A DNA stretch of 64,000 bases from Deltaproteobacteria bacterium (GCA_021813685.1 JAKAJS010000010.1:19574-83573); one strand, 5' to 3'. Counted from the first letter of the stretch, positions 9,357 to 19,215 are shown. Made by a program: numbers and translations. The notes: generated by a model not told the origin, from the sequence alone.

Positions 9357-10397
9357 TTAGCTATGACCCCCATTTTGCCAGAAGGGCCGAGCCTTTTCGC
9401 AGGTGAGTTCCGGAGCGCTGAAGGTGGCCATGTCGCCCAGCATGACCTCAAAGCCCGTGAAATCGCTTCGCACCCAGGGAGCATAGTTGCTGCGAACCGT
9501 CAAAACGACCCGAAGCTCGAGATCGTCCGAACCGTCTTCGAGGAAAAGGAGCCCCAGGTTGTAGCCGTTTCGGCCAAGGCTTCGGTAGAACCGCTGCGTG
9601 CTGAGAACCCCCCGTGCCAGGTCTTCCCATTGCACATCGGAAACCTGTCGAAGGGAGCAGACGTCGGGCAGTATTCCCCAGATTTCAAAAAAACCCTCCG
9701 GAGCAAAAGCCGCGAGCCAGTGCCAGGCGCCGGTATCCCCGATATAGCGCTCTTGCGCTTTCCTTTCAGATTGGAGATAGTCGGAAAAGATGCGCGAGCC
9801 GCTCTCCCGTCGATACTCGGCGGCGCGCGCCTTGAGAACTCGCTGGGAATTTGCGGGAAGGCGGTCTGCCTGTATCTGCAAATGGGGGTGGAGCAGTGAC
9901 CCGCCCGCCGAGGGCAGATGATTCTGGGTGATAGCCATGAAAACCGCCGCGGGGTCGCGGGAAGCGATGCGAAGCAGATAGTCCCGGCAGTTGAGGAAAC
10001 TGTCCACGTAGGCCTGCAGGGAGGCCGTGCCGATTTCTACGAAGTGGTTGTCGTCGAAAATGCTTACCGCCGAGTAGCGTCCGTAGGGAAACAGGTTGGG
10101 AAAGAGTGTCGAGGTCCCTCGGCTCATGCGGCCTTCGGGACACAGGTCGGGCGGAAGCTTCGGGGTATGGGTGAAGAGCCGGTCACGGCAAAAAGGGCAG
10201 GAGTCTTTTTCCCCGGCAAAGGGCGGAGGCTCTGGCAGGCTCTCCCCGCCGGGTTCTCTTTCTTCTCCGCGACTGAACGTAATCCGGCAGGTGCAGCCCG
10301 TAACGGGACTCACCCGGACCTCGATAGTCCTTTCGATCTCGCGGCCGTCCGGAAGAACGATCCTGGAACAAAACCTCTCGCGCTTGAACTCCAACAT
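9357..10397 (-). CDS. galactose-1-phosphate uridylyltransferase-like (HIT superfamily)
   Basis: CPFC zinc motif, GRYSAVSIFDDNHF, HLPSAGGSLLHPHLQIQ (HPHxQ active-site type). Confidence 0.75.
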   Translation of the reverse strand: MLEFKRERFCSRIVLPDGREIERTIEVRVSPVTGCTCRITFSRGEEREPGGESLPEPPPFAGEKDSCPFCRDRLFTHTPKLPPDLCPEGRMSRGTSTLFPNLFPYGRYSAVSIFDDNHFVEIGTASLQAYVDSFLNCRDYLLRIASRDPAAVFMAITQNHLPSAGGSLLHPHLQIQADRLPANSQRVLKARAAEYRRESGSRIFSDYLQSERKAQERYIGDTGAWHWLAAFAPEGFFEIWGILPDVCSLRQVSDVQWEDLARGVLSTQRFYRSLGRNGYNLGLLFLEDGSDDLELRVVLTVRSNYAPWVRSDFTGFEVMLGDMATFSAPELTCEKARPFWQNGGHS

Positions 10398-10662
10398 GGG
10401 ATTTCTCCTTGCCAACAAAAAAACTCTCCGGTTCCTCTGCCCGCCAGGAGCTTACAGGTTGAATACTCCTGCCGGAATGAGGCAATTCCCTTGCCTCGCA
10501 GAAGTCATCAGCCTCGAGGGCGGTTTACAGGTGAACTTCATCACCTATCCGAGAAAGGCTTTAATGCAGGTAACAGGTGAAATCAAGCTTAAACGAATAT
10601 GGAACTCCGGCGGAGTTGATGGTATGATTTCACTGCGATATCCGAAGGGAAAGGAGTCACGA

Positions 10663-10899
10663 ATGAGCTCCGACCTTATAAAATCGGACCCCTCGGTGAT
10701 GATGGGCAAGCCGGTGGTCTCTGGTACGCGCATTACGGTCGAATTGATACTGGAAAAATTGGCGGCGGGGGAATCGATCGAGGAAATAATCGAAGCACAC
10801 CCGAGATTAACGGTAGAGGCGGTCAGGGCTGCCCTCAGGTTTGCCGCCGAAGCCCTGCGGGCGGATGTCGTCTATCCGACAGGCAGTGTGCCCCGGTGA
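10663..10899 (+). CDS. DUF433 antitoxin-like protein
   Basis: SVMMGKPVVSGTRITVELILEKLAAGESIEEIIEAHPRLTVEAVRAAL; aaggag RBS upstream of ATG. Confidence 0.85.
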   Translation: MSSDLIKSDPSVMMGKPVVSGTRITVELILEKLAAGESIEEIIEAHPRLTVEAVRAALRFAAEALRADVVYPTGSVPR

Positions 10900-11252
10900 A
10901 ATTCGTCGCCGATGAAAGCGTTGACCTCCCGGTGGTCGAACGGCTGAGAGGTGACGGGCACAACGTTTAATACATTGCAGAAATGGCCGCCGGGATTCCC
11001 GACGAGGAGGTCCTTGCTGCCGCCAACAATAATGATGCCCTGCTTTTAACGGCAGATAAAGATTTCGGAGAATTAGTCTATCGACTGCGCCGCATCTCTC
11101 AAGGGATTGTTCTTATGCGGCTTGTCGGTTTAACTCCCGCCAATAAAGCCGAGCTAATCACCTCGGTTGTCCGTGCCCATGGTGGGCAACTCATCAACAC
11201 ATTTACGGTTGTAACGCCCGGTGTGGTACGGGTTCGACCGAAACTGATCTAA
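10896..11252 (+). pseudogene. DUF5615 (PIN-like) toxin gene interrupted by an in-frame TAA
   Basis: GTG-initiated MKFVADESVDLPVVERLRGDGHNV*YIAEMAAGIPDEEVLAAANNNDALLLTADKDFGELVYR; TAA at 10968-10970. Confidence 0.8.
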
Positions 11253-11281
11253 ATAGCGCAATACGAGGCAAGGGCTCGTTA

Positions 11282-14089
11282 TCAATCCCCGTCGGTTCCC
11301 AGGAACGCCGCGAGGGGCGCGTGATGTTTTTGTGCGTACGCCTTGAGATAGGCCATTTCCCTGTCATAGGCCTCTACCCCCCGGGCGGCGATCCACTCCT
11401 GCTTCATCTGTTCGGGACCCTCCACCTTGAGGAGCGCGGTTGGCGAATAGGCGGCATCATTAGCCGGAGCGGGGAGTCCTGCGCCGTGCGAACTCCGATG
11501 CTTTTTGTACCAGCGCATCCAGCGTGGCGTCAGGCGATGGCCGGTTGCCCCGGCCTCACGACGCAGGAGGGTATAATCGGAACACTCCCCAGCGTTGAAG
11601 GCTGCGTCGACCCGGCGGGGCAGGACACGCAACGGGGAAAAATCGGGCTGTTCGGTCCAGATCCCGGAGAGCACACGGGCGTTTTGGTCCCACTGCGAAA
11701 GCGGCGGGAGCCCCAGGACGGCTTCGGTGGTCTTGAGGAGGTTCACCTGGGAGTAGGGCTGTGTTTCCAGATGGCCCTTTTTCACCCAGGGCCCGATGGC
11801 CAGGGCGAAGGTGCGGTGCGCATCGATGTGGTCGGCCCCCGACTGGGCGTCGTCTTCGGTAAGAAACACGACCATCTGTTTCCATTCCGGTGTGGTGGAT
11901 AAGTAGTGGATGAACCGGGCGGTGGCGAGGTCGTTGTCTGCGACGTAGTAGTTCGGAGTGTAGTAGCAGGGAGAGCGGCCGGCCGTGTGATCGTCGGGCA
12001 GCCAGATATAGAGAAAATGGGGGAAACGGCTGCCTGGATGAGCCTTCAGCCATCGGATCGCCAGATTCGCACGGCGGGTATCGAGAATCATGCGGTCCCA
12101 GCCCGGAAATGAGGTGGCGAGGTGTCTTTCCATCGCAGGGGAGATGTCTCCGGTCTGCGAACGGGAGACGAATTCGCCGAAGTCTTCAAAAGAAACGTGG
12201 TGTTCCAGAAGATCGTCGAAGAGAAAAAGGCGCTGCGGATAACTGATCCAGGGGTTGGACCAGGCGCCCAGCGCGGAGAGGTTTTGGTAGATGGCATAGG
12301 GGTTGTCTATGCCGAGCGGAAGCCCGCCGGTTCCTGTGGCCCGTCCCGGGATGAGGGACTGCGTCCAGCCGGGGTTGGCGACAAGGCCGCGGCCCGAGTA
12401 GTACTCCGGCCAGGTGCGCTGGACAAAATCCGAATCCGACGCGGCGGTGGTCCATTGGTGCCCCTGCGCGGTTACTTCGCCGTCGGCCATGAAATTGACG
12501 AACAGAGTGTAGCGGTCGGCCATGTGGTAGAGGTTGGGCAGTTCTTTTTCGCCGTAGAGGTCGAGGTGCGGATCGGCCCAGTCGCCTGCTCTGCGGTAGT
12601 CGCCCAAGTCTTCATCGAAGGTTTTGTTCTCGCGGAGAATGAAGACCACATAATGGATGTGGTCGCGTAAAAACGCTGTGGTGCGACCATCTTTTTCTTG
12701 GCGAGCTGCGCGTTGTGCCGTAGAAAACCCGTCGTTTTCCAGGGCTTCCTTCGTCCACGCCGAAAGATGTGCGGGGATATCCGTCAGGTCCACTTTCTGG
12801 ATCAATCCGTGCATCATGTCGCCCACCCACTGGTGTTCGATATTGGGCCCGGAGCCCAAACCCTTGGCGGAAGCTATGTAGAGGGCATGGTGAGCCACGG
12901 TGAGCGCTGTGGGATACCAACCGGTGGGAATTAGGCCCAAAGCCTTTCCCGTGGCAAGATCGAAAACCGCGACGTCGTTATTGCCGGCGTTGGCCACGAA
13001 AACTGCGGTGGGACCGTCCGGTTTAGAGAGTTGGCCGTGCGGATGGGTCAGGCCACCCGGCAGACTGTCCCACCGCCCTACCGCCAGGCCGTCGGGATAA
13101 CTGCCCGGAGGGGCGCCGGGGTAGGGACTGTCGTCGAGGTAGCCGAGTGTTTTAAGAGCGCGGGTATCCACCCGGGCGATCCGGTCGATATTGGCCAGGG
13201 CGACGAGCACGTCGGAGGTTCCGGAAATAGCGGCAAGAGCCGTGGGATGCACTCCTGCCCGCGTATTGCCCGGTCCGGTGGGCGGGCCGACCCGCACCGT
13301 GCCGAGAAGGCGCATGGTCGCGGGGTCTACAACCGCTACCGCATTGCCGCCCCAGAGGCTCACCGCGAGGCGGCGGCCGCCGTCGGCAAAAGTCAGGGCA
13401 AACGGGTAGGGACCTATGTTGCGATACTGCGTCCTGCCCGTGGCCAGATCGATCCGGGCGAGACTGTTGGAGAGCATTCCGGTGACGTAGAGATGGCGTC
13501 CCCCGGGGCCGACTGCGACGGCGTCGGGGTAGAAGTGGCGTGTTTTCCCGTCATGACGGCCCTGGTACCGGTATGGGTACTGATCTCGGGGAAAGGGGTG
13601 CCAGTGCAGGGGGTATCGGCGCAATACGCGCGGGTGTCCGTCCTGCAGGGCAAGTGCCGCCACATTGTCGCTCACCCCGCCGGCCACGTAGAGGCGGTTA
13701 TTCGGCCCCGCCGCCAGGCCCTGAAAAAAGCTCTGCCGGCCGAGGACGGCGCTCGGAAGCCCCGGTGCCGGCGTTTTGCCGCTTTTTTTGTAGGCGATGA
13801 AGTGCGCCACCCGGCGAAGCGTCTTGCCCGAATACACGGTGACCATCCGGGTGCGCGTCGCCCCGTTATTCAGGACGGCGACACTCTCTCCTATCGGTGC
13901 CACCCCGGTCACAAAGTTGGGGCAGCCGGTGACCATTCCCACGGGAGAAACGATGCGGCCGGAGGGAAGAACATGCGTGAGCCGGCCACGGGTTTTGGCC
14001 GGCCTTGCGGAATCGCCCAGAACCATCGCACCGGATGGGCCCCATGCGAGAAAGAAAGCAATAACGACCGCGCCCTTACGCCATTTCAT
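11282..14089 (-). CDS. bifunctional YncE-like beta-propeller / phosphoesterase (alkaline phosphatase superfamily) protein
   Basis: Repeated propeller motifs (VAVGPGGRHLYVTGMLSN, FVANAGNNDVAVFDLATGKALGLIPTGWYPTAL) then phosphoesterase motifs (IHYVVFILRENKTFDEDLG, FLTEDDAQSGADHIDAHRT). The ORF-track start lies in the repeat tract; MKWRKGAVV is more plausible. Confidence 0.85.
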   Translation of the reverse strand: MKWRKGAVVIAFFLAWGPSGAMVLGDSARPAKTRGRLTHVLPSGRIVSPVGMVTGCPNFVTGVAPIGESVAVLNNGATRTRMVTVYSGKTLRRVAHFIAYKKSGKTPAPGLPSAVLGRQSFFQGLAAGPNNRLYVAGGVSDNVAALALQDGHPRVLRRYPLHWHPFPRDQYPYRYQGRHDGKTRHFYPDAVAVGPGGRHLYVTGMLSNSLARIDLATGRTQYRNIGPYPFALTFADGGRRLAVSLWGGNAVAVVDPATMRLLGTVRVGPPTGPGNTRAGVHPTALAAISGTSDVLVALANIDRIARVDTRALKTLGYLDDSPYPGAPPGSYPDGLAVGRWDSLPGGLTHPHGQLSKPDGPTAVFVANAGNNDVAVFDLATGKALGLIPTGWYPTALTVAHHALYIASAKGLGSGPNIEHQWVGDMMHGLIQKVDLTDIPAHLSAWTKEALENDGFSTAQRAARQEKDGRTTAFLRDHIHYVVFILRENKTFDEDLGDYRRAGDWADPHLDLYGEKELPNLYHMADRYTLFVNFMADGEVTAQGHQWTTAASDSDFVQRTWPEYYSGRGLVANPGWTQSLIPGRATGTGGLPLGIDNPYAIYQNLSALGAWSNPWISYPQRLFLFDDLLEHHVSFEDFGEFVSRSQTGDISPAMERHLATSFPGWDRMILDTRRANLAIRWLKAHPGSRFPHFLYIWLPDDHTAGRSPCYYTPNYYVADNDLATARFIHYLSTTPEWKQMVVFLTEDDAQSGADHIDAHRTFALAIGPWVKKGHLETQPYSQVNLLKTTEAVLGLPPLSQWDQNARVLSGIWTEQPDFSPLRVLPRRVDAAFNAGECSDYTLLRREAGATGHRLTPRWMRWYKKHRSSHGAGLPAPANDAAYSPTALLKVEGPEQMKQEWIAARGVEAYDREMAYLKAYAQKHHAPLAAFLGTDGD

Positions 14090-14110
14090 GGGGTTCCTCC
14101 CCCTGCTGAA

Positions 14111-14166
14111 CAACCAGCAACCAGCAACTAACAACCAGCAACCAGCAACTAACGACTAACAACTGT
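14111..14166. repeat. heptamer tandem repeat (CAACCAG/CAACTAA family), 8 units
   Basis: caaccag caaccag caactaa caaccag caaccag caactaa cgactaa caactgt, read directly. Confidence 0.9.
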
Positions 14167-14175
14167 TCTTCCATT

Positions 14176-15024
14176 TCAGTCGTTTACGGGGATCACGATC
14201 TGCGGAGAGGCGGGCTCCGGAATCAACGACTTGTCTTCGATGGGCTTAACTGCCGTCCCGATGGCAAAAAACTCGATCACATGGGGCTGCCAATTATGGG
14301 AGCCTTCGTGCAGCTGTACGCCGACCACGCCGTCTGCGCCCGCCTCTGCGGCTTCCTGCTGCATACGCTCCATCGCCAGTTCGCGCGCATCGTACATGGC
14401 CTGCGTAAACTGGGTTATCTCGACGTTTCGCCCCAGATTGCCCAGGGCCCGGAATACCCCCTGGTGAGCCACATGGTAGACGCAGGAGCCCATCACCATC
14501 GCAAGCGGTCGGTGGCCGGCCCGCAGCAGCATCCAGAAATCCTGTCCGGAAAGATCGGAGGTGAACGGCATTCCTTTCGGCCCCTTGAATCCGGGATGTC
14601 CTGCACTGTGGGCGATGGCTGTGCCTATTGCCATAAACTCCAGGATATTGGTGTCCCACTCCAGCCGCTTAACCTCCAGCCGCACCCCGACCACCCCGTC
14701 GGCCTTCAGCAACAGGGCTTCCTGTTCCATGCGGCTCATGGCCAGTTCCCGCGCCTGGTACATGGCCTGGGAGATGACGTCGAGCTCCTGGTTCTTTGTC
14801 CAGGAGCCGTACTGGATGCCGACATGATATATGCACGACCCCACCACCAGCCCCAGGGGTTCAAAACCCGCCTCGCGAATCATCAAAAACTCGTTTACCG
14901 ATAAATCGGAGGTAAAAATTCCGCCGCTGCGCCCCGTTTCGCGAAGACCCTGCAACCGTTCCAGGGCGTGCGGGGGCAGTTGGGCCAAGGCGGGGTTTTG
15001 CTCTGTCGCTATCTTTTCCGTCAT
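14176..15024 (-). CDS. tandem YbjQ-like (DUF74, putative heavy-metal-binding) domain protein
   Basis: Two related modules: FTSDLSVNEFLMIREAGFEPLGLVVGSCIYHVG...ARELAMSRMEQEALLLKADGVVGVRLE and FTSDLSGQDFWMLLRAGHRPLAMVMGSCVYHVA...ARELAMERMQQEAAEAGADGVVGVQL. Confidence 0.75.
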   Translation of the reverse strand: MTEKIATEQNPALAQLPPHALERLQGLRETGRSGGIFTSDLSVNEFLMIREAGFEPLGLVVGSCIYHVGIQYGSWTKNQELDVISQAMYQARELAMSRMEQEALLLKADGVVGVRLEVKRLEWDTNILEFMAIGTAIAHSAGHPGFKGPKGMPFTSDLSGQDFWMLLRAGHRPLAMVMGSCVYHVAHQGVFRALGNLGRNVEITQFTQAMYDARELAMERMQQEAAEAGADGVVGVQLHEGSHNWQPHVIEFFAIGTAVKPIEDKSLIPEPASPQIVIPVND

Positions 15025-15935
15025 TAGATGATCTCCTCGTTTGTTGCCGCCGCCGGGGTCATTTTCCCATCTTTTGCGCTGAAAACCGCGCGCACCCCCA
15101 GCGGGGCGTGGTGACGCGGTTCGTGCAGCACGGCGGTGCCAAAAGCAATATGGCGACCCAGAAACCGTTCGCGCGGATCGTTTTCCGGGGATTCGGCATG
15201 AATCAGTTCTGAAAACTGCACCCGCGCCAGCACGCCCGTTCCCATCCGTGCTCCGTCCGAGGCCAGTTGGCTAAGGGCGGTGCGCCGGACTCCACTCATA
15301 AATTCCGACAAAAACGATAACTCCTGATTCCACCATGTCCCGAAGCCGCCGGCGTTGCGGTAGGTGTAGCACCAGTCGAAGTGGGCCCCGATCGCCAGTC
15401 CCACGGGCAAAATGCCCGACTCCAGAAGCCGCGCGAATTCGAGGGCCGAAACCGTCGCTACGACCGGCGCCTGCGCCGGCGCAAGGCCTCCGATGCGCAC
15501 CGCCGTGCCAAAGACGCCATAGTCCATCTGGTCGGCACCCGCGCCTTCCAGGCGCCTCACCTTCATCTGTACGTCGACAACGGCGTTGGCCTCCAGCAGC
15601 GCGGCCTCCCGCTGCATCCGGTCGATGGCCGTATGCCACCCGTCGTAGTGGCCCCGCGTCCAGGAATAGCCGTAGTGATACCAGCAATTGCCCGAGACCA
15701 TCCCCACGGGCTGAATGCCATGGGTCTTCTGCGCCACGAGAGCCCCCACCGACCCCGTGGAAACCCAGGGCAGTCTTCCGGCTTTCGTATTCTCCAGCCG
15801 CTCTTTTACGAATTCGGGCACCGCTCCGTTTCTTAGCGCCGTCTCCCAGGCCTGGTCGCGCTCCCGCTGCCGGACGCGATGTTTCTGCTCCTCCGGGTCC
15901 CGGCCCGCCCCCGAAAGCCTTCCAAACAGTGACAT
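15024..15935 (-). CDS. second YbjQ-like (DUF74) domain protein
   Basis: GIQPVGMVSGNCWYHYG...AIDRMQREAALLEANAVVDVQMKVRRLEGAGADQMDYGVFGTAVR; second diverged module SGILPVGLAIGAHFDWCYTYR. Confidence 0.7.
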   Translation of the reverse strand: MSLFGRLSGAGRDPEEQKHRVRQRERDQAWETALRNGAVPEFVKERLENTKAGRLPWVSTGSVGALVAQKTHGIQPVGMVSGNCWYHYGYSWTRGHYDGWHTAIDRMQREAALLEANAVVDVQMKVRRLEGAGADQMDYGVFGTAVRIGGLAPAQAPVVATVSALEFARLLESGILPVGLAIGAHFDWCYTYRNAGGFGTWWNQELSFLSEFMSGVRRTALSQLASDGARMGTGVLARVQFSELIHAESPENDPRERFLGRHIAFGTAVLHEPRHHAPLGVRAVFSAKDGKMTPAAATNEEII

Positions 15936-15943
15936 GTTCCACC

Positions 15944-16330
15944 TCAGCTCATGAGGAAATCGTGGAGCGCAGCCTGCGCGTCGTCCATTCCGGCCGACAG
16001 CGCGCCGAGCTCCTTATTGAGTCCTGTCAGCCATTCCGGCAAGGGCAGCTCTTCACTTTTCAGCACAACGCCGCGAACCTCGCTGCTCCGGATCGGACGC
16101 AACCCTTTTTCGGAATTTTCCAGCACGAATCGGGTTGCCCCCAGATGAATCGAAATTCCCACCACGTGCTGCGTTTTTCCGAATAAAGAGTCTTTCTTGC
16201 GGCGAACCTCCACCCGCCCGGGCAGGGATTGCTCCATCGTTTGGGCAAACGCCTCCAGAAAGGACCTGATATCGGTTTGTGCACGCCGCAGAAAGGCGGC
16301 GTGGAGATCAAACGGGCTCACCTCTTCCAT
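15944..16330 (-). CDS. hypothetical protein, first gene of the YbjQ-like operon
   Basis: 128-aa ORF MEEVSPFDLHAAFLRRAQTDIRSFLEAFAQTMEQSLPGRVEV..., tightly spaced with the downstream genes. Confidence 0.6.
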   Translation of the reverse strand: MEEVSPFDLHAAFLRRAQTDIRSFLEAFAQTMEQSLPGRVEVRRKKDSLFGKTQHVVGISIHLGATRFVLENSEKGLRPIRSSEVRGVVLKSEELPLPEWLTGLNKELGALSAGMDDAQAALHDFLMS

Positions 16331-16527
16331 CTTTTTCCCTACCCTCGAAAATCTCGCACAAGCAGCATATCGCTACAGTCAGTAATACATTATACATAAA
16401 AACCCCTGGCGCCGGATTTTTTTGTCGCCACCCCCCCTTTTCGCTTTACCCGACTATAGGTTCACGGTTTATAGAGTGCTTCGCGCTCGTCGCGCACGAG
16501 AGAATCGAGGGAAAGGAAAACCGGAAG

Positions 16528-17115
16528 ATGGCAATGAAAGGAAGTGGAAAGCTCAGCACGATCTCGAAAGCCGCCCGTTTGTTCGGCCTCTCCCGGAGCA
16601 CTCTCCTCTATTACGACCGGGTGGGGCTTTTGTCGCCTTCCGTGCGTACGCGGGCGGGATATCGCCTGTATACGGAAGAGGACACCCGGCGGCTGGAAAG
16701 AATTTGCACACTGCGCCGGACAACTCTGTCGCTCGAAGACATTCGCGCGATCATCTCCTCGGAAGACGCACCCGCCGCCGCGTTTCTTCGAAAGCGACTC
16801 TCGGAGATCGAATCCGAGATCGACGAGCTCAAAGTAAAACAGGAGCTCATCTCCCGTATGATTCGGGGGATTTCCAGCAAAGAGGGCAGCCCGCCCAGGG
16901 TGGACAAAAAAATGTGGGTGGAGATGCTGCGGGCCGCAGGCATGAATGACGAGGCGATGAAGCTGTGGCACGAAGAGTTCGAATGCCGCGCTCCCGAGGC
17001 CCATCATGCATTCTTGCTCTCCCTGGGAATTTCGGAAAAGGAAGTTCGGTTGATCCGCGGCTGGTCGAAGAGAAAACAGGCCCGGAGAAAATCCGGAGAC
17101 GCCGGTTCGGGCTAA
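16528..17115 (+). CDS. MerR-family transcriptional regulator
   Basis: TISKAARLFGLSRSTLLYYDRVGLLSPSVRTRAGYRLYTEEDTRRLERI helix-turn-helix; start ATGGCAATGAAAGG. Confidence 0.9.
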   Translation: MAMKGSGKLSTISKAARLFGLSRSTLLYYDRVGLLSPSVRTRAGYRLYTEEDTRRLERICTLRRTTLSLEDIRAIISSEDAPAAAFLRKRLSEIESEIDELKVKQELISRMIRGISSKEGSPPRVDKKMWVEMLRAAGMNDEAMKLWHEEFECRAPEAHHAFLLSLGISEKEVRLIRGWSKRKQARRKSGDAGSG

Positions 17116-17174
17116 ACGACTCGAGCCCCTTTCGGAAGAGCTTCTCCCGGCAGGGGCGTAAAAAGGAGGATTCG

Positions 17175-17630
17175 ATGAACTTTACATCACAGCAGCTTGT
17201 AAGAAACGGCGTTATCGAGTGTGAGGGCTCACTCACCGCGGTGTTTCCGCTTCTTTGCCCGAAAAGAGAAGAAGAGTGGATCCCCGGCTGGGAGTGTGAA
17301 ACGATCTGGTCGAAAAGCGGCTATAACGAAGAGGGCGCCATATTCAGGACCCTCAAACCCTACGGCGTCGAACTGTACTGGCACACGCTCCGCTACGATA
17401 TGGCGGCCCGCATGGTCGATTTTCTGATAATAGCCCCTCATCTGTACCTGTTTCGTTTCACGATCGAGGTGCGCGAATCGGGTCGGGGAGGCCTGTCGCT
17501 GCTGTTCCACCAGGTATTCACATCGGTTTCGAAAAAGGGAAACGATTTGCTTGAGCAGTATCGAGCAGAGAATTACCAGGAAAAACTAAAGATCCTCGAA
17601 GAGCATCTAAACCGACATATGAGAAGATAG
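17175..17630 (+). CDS. hypothetical protein, possibly SRPBCC-like
   Basis: 151-aa ORF MNFTSQQLVRNGVIECEGSLTAVFPLLCPKREEEWIPGWECETIW; fold assignment is a guess. Confidence 0.55.
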   Translation: MNFTSQQLVRNGVIECEGSLTAVFPLLCPKREEEWIPGWECETIWSKSGYNEEGAIFRTLKPYGVELYWHTLRYDMAARMVDFLIIAPHLYLFRFTIEVRESGRGGLSLLFHQVFTSVSKKGNDLLEQYRAENYQEKLKILEEHLNRHMRR

Positions 17631-17732
17631 TTCTTTCAAACAATCATTTTTTCAAAATGTCTAATGATATTTATATTTCCGCTGTTATTGGAGTGATGTC
17701 AAAAAATATCGAAATTTTCTCGAAAAAAGTGG

Positions 17733-17760
17733 TTGCATTATTTTATTTTGTAGTTACTAT
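17733..17760 (+). promoter_or_regulatory. candidate sigma-70 promoter upstream of the first csp gene
   Basis: TTGCAT-16 nt-TACTAT, followed by a roughly 110-nt leader. Confidence 0.45.
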
Positions 17761-17878
17761 TGCCCAATAGTGGTCATACTTCGTTCGATCCTCATTGGTT
17801 GGTGCGATTTCGGGTATCCCCAAGTTGCTGGACGGAAATGACAGAGAAGAAAACATATCAAATCAGGAGCAGTAAACT

Positions 17879-18076
17879 GTGGAAGGTCGAGTAAAGTGGT
17901 TCAATGATCAAAAGGGGTACGGCTTTATTGAAGCTGACGGTGGAAATGATGTTTTTGTTCACCACTCAGCCATTGAAGGCGCCGGGTTCAAGTCGCTGGC
18001 CGAGGGAGACCGGGTCAGCTTCGAGGTCGAAAAGGGCGCCAAGGGTCCAAGCGCCGCGAAGGTACGAAAGCTCTAA
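17879..18076 (+). CDS. csp: cold-shock protein
   Basis: GTG start; [65 protein letters not shown]. Confidence 0.95.
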   Translation: MEGRVKWFNDQKGYGFIEADGGNDVFVHHSAIEGAGFKSLAEGDRVSFEVEKGAKGPSAAKVRKL

Positions 18077-18232
18077 ATCGGAAACCGGCAGCGTTCCTTC
18101 CGGAGGGTCCGGTTGGAATGGGTATCGTTTCGAAAAATTGTCCCGGGGCCGGGGAAGCATGGTTTGGGTGCTTCCACTCGAGTGGTTTTTCTGTGCCGGA
18201 GTTCATGGCGAAAAGCCGGAAAGCGAAAGATC

Positions 18233-18472
18233 ATGGTAAGACGCCGTGGTGCATTCGCCTCCTTTCGAAAGCAGGCGAAAAAAGTAGAGGCTTTCCCGTC
18301 TGTTCGTGCGACTCCCGTGCAAGGGTGGAGGCCCAAGCTCGGCGAAAGAGTCCAAACGCCCAACGGCGTGGGGACTGTAGTAAAGGTCTCGGGAGAAATC
18401 TATCTGGTCGACTTGGATGATCAGATCGCCAACGTGTGGGAGCGACTGCGATCGATCAAGCGTCTCGGGTAG
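18233..18472 (+). CDS. small hypothetical protein between two csp genes
   Basis: [14 protein letters not shown]...[43 protein letters not shown]. Confidence 0.5.
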   Translation: MVRRRGAFASFRKQAKKVEAFPSVRATPVQGWRPKLGERVQTPNGVGTVVKVSGEIYLVDLDDQIANVWERLRSIKRLG

Positions 18473-18588
18473 TAACCGGCGCGCTGTCGGCTCCTGCAGG
18501 ATTGCCGGAGTCGTGCGGTTGCGGGGAAACGATTGTTTTAAAGCTCCGTAGCGGGCGATATAAATCTTTTACGAGAAAAGGTTCTGAA

Positions 18589-18789
18589 ATGGCGGAAGGT
18601 CGAGTAAAGTGGTTCAATGAGAGCAAGGGATTTGGATTTATCGAAAGAGATGGCGGAAGCGACTTGTTCGTTCATTTTTCGGCCATCGAGGGAACTGGTT
18701 TCAAGTCCCTTACTGAAGGCGACAGAGTGAGCTTTGCCGAGGAAAAAGGCCCCAAGGGTCCGCAGGCAACGCAGGTGAGAAAACTCTAG
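18589..18789 (+). CDS. csp: cold-shock protein
   Basis: [49 protein letters not shown]. Confidence 0.95.
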   Translation: MAEGRVKWFNESKGFGFIERDGGSDLFVHFSAIEGTGFKSLTEGDRVSFAEEKGPKGPQATQVRKL

Positions 18790-18824
18790 TTCGCCTCGAA
18801 AATCTCATTCTACGATGTAACAAA

Positions 18825-18850
18825 GAGCCGGAGTCTCTCCGGCTTTTTTC
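18825..18850 (+). terminator. rho-independent terminator
   Basis: agccggag tct ctccggct followed by tttttt. Confidence 0.85.
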
Positions 18851-18891
18851 TTTCACCGGGCGTCAGACCGATACGCCGAGAGGAAACCGAT

Positions 18892-19164
18892 ATGAAAATG
18901 CACGTAGGCAATCTTGCCTACAACGTGACGGATGAGGAGTTGCGGAATCTTTTCGCAAGTTATGGCGAAGTGGTTTCCGCAACGATTATAAAGGATCGAT
19001 CGTCCGGACAGTCGAAGGGGTTCGGGTTTGTGGAAATGCCCAACAATTCGGAAGCGGATAAGGCCATGAAGGGGCTCAACGGAACCAGGCTCAAGGAGCA
19101 GTCCATCAAGCTGAGCCAGGCGAAGCCACCCTCCAAACGCCCGATGCGCGGGTTTCGGAATTAA
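18892..19164 (+). CDS. RNA-binding protein with a single RRM domain
   Basis: MHVGNLAYNVTDEELRNLFASYGEVVSATIIKDRSSGQSKGFGFVEMPN (RNP1/RNP2). Confidence 0.93.
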   Translation: MKMHVGNLAYNVTDEELRNLFASYGEVVSATIIKDRSSGQSKGFGFVEMPNNSEADKAMKGLNGTRLKEQSIKLSQAKPPSKRPMRGFRN

Positions 19165-19215
19165 TCGCCCTCCGGTCGCAGCCGCTTCACCAAATCAATT
19201 GCAAGGAGTTCGCCT

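Noticed and set aside
14111-14166. CRISPR-like interpretation of the CAACCAG array
   Set aside because: Units are only 7 nt with no spacers, and no cas genes are present in the window
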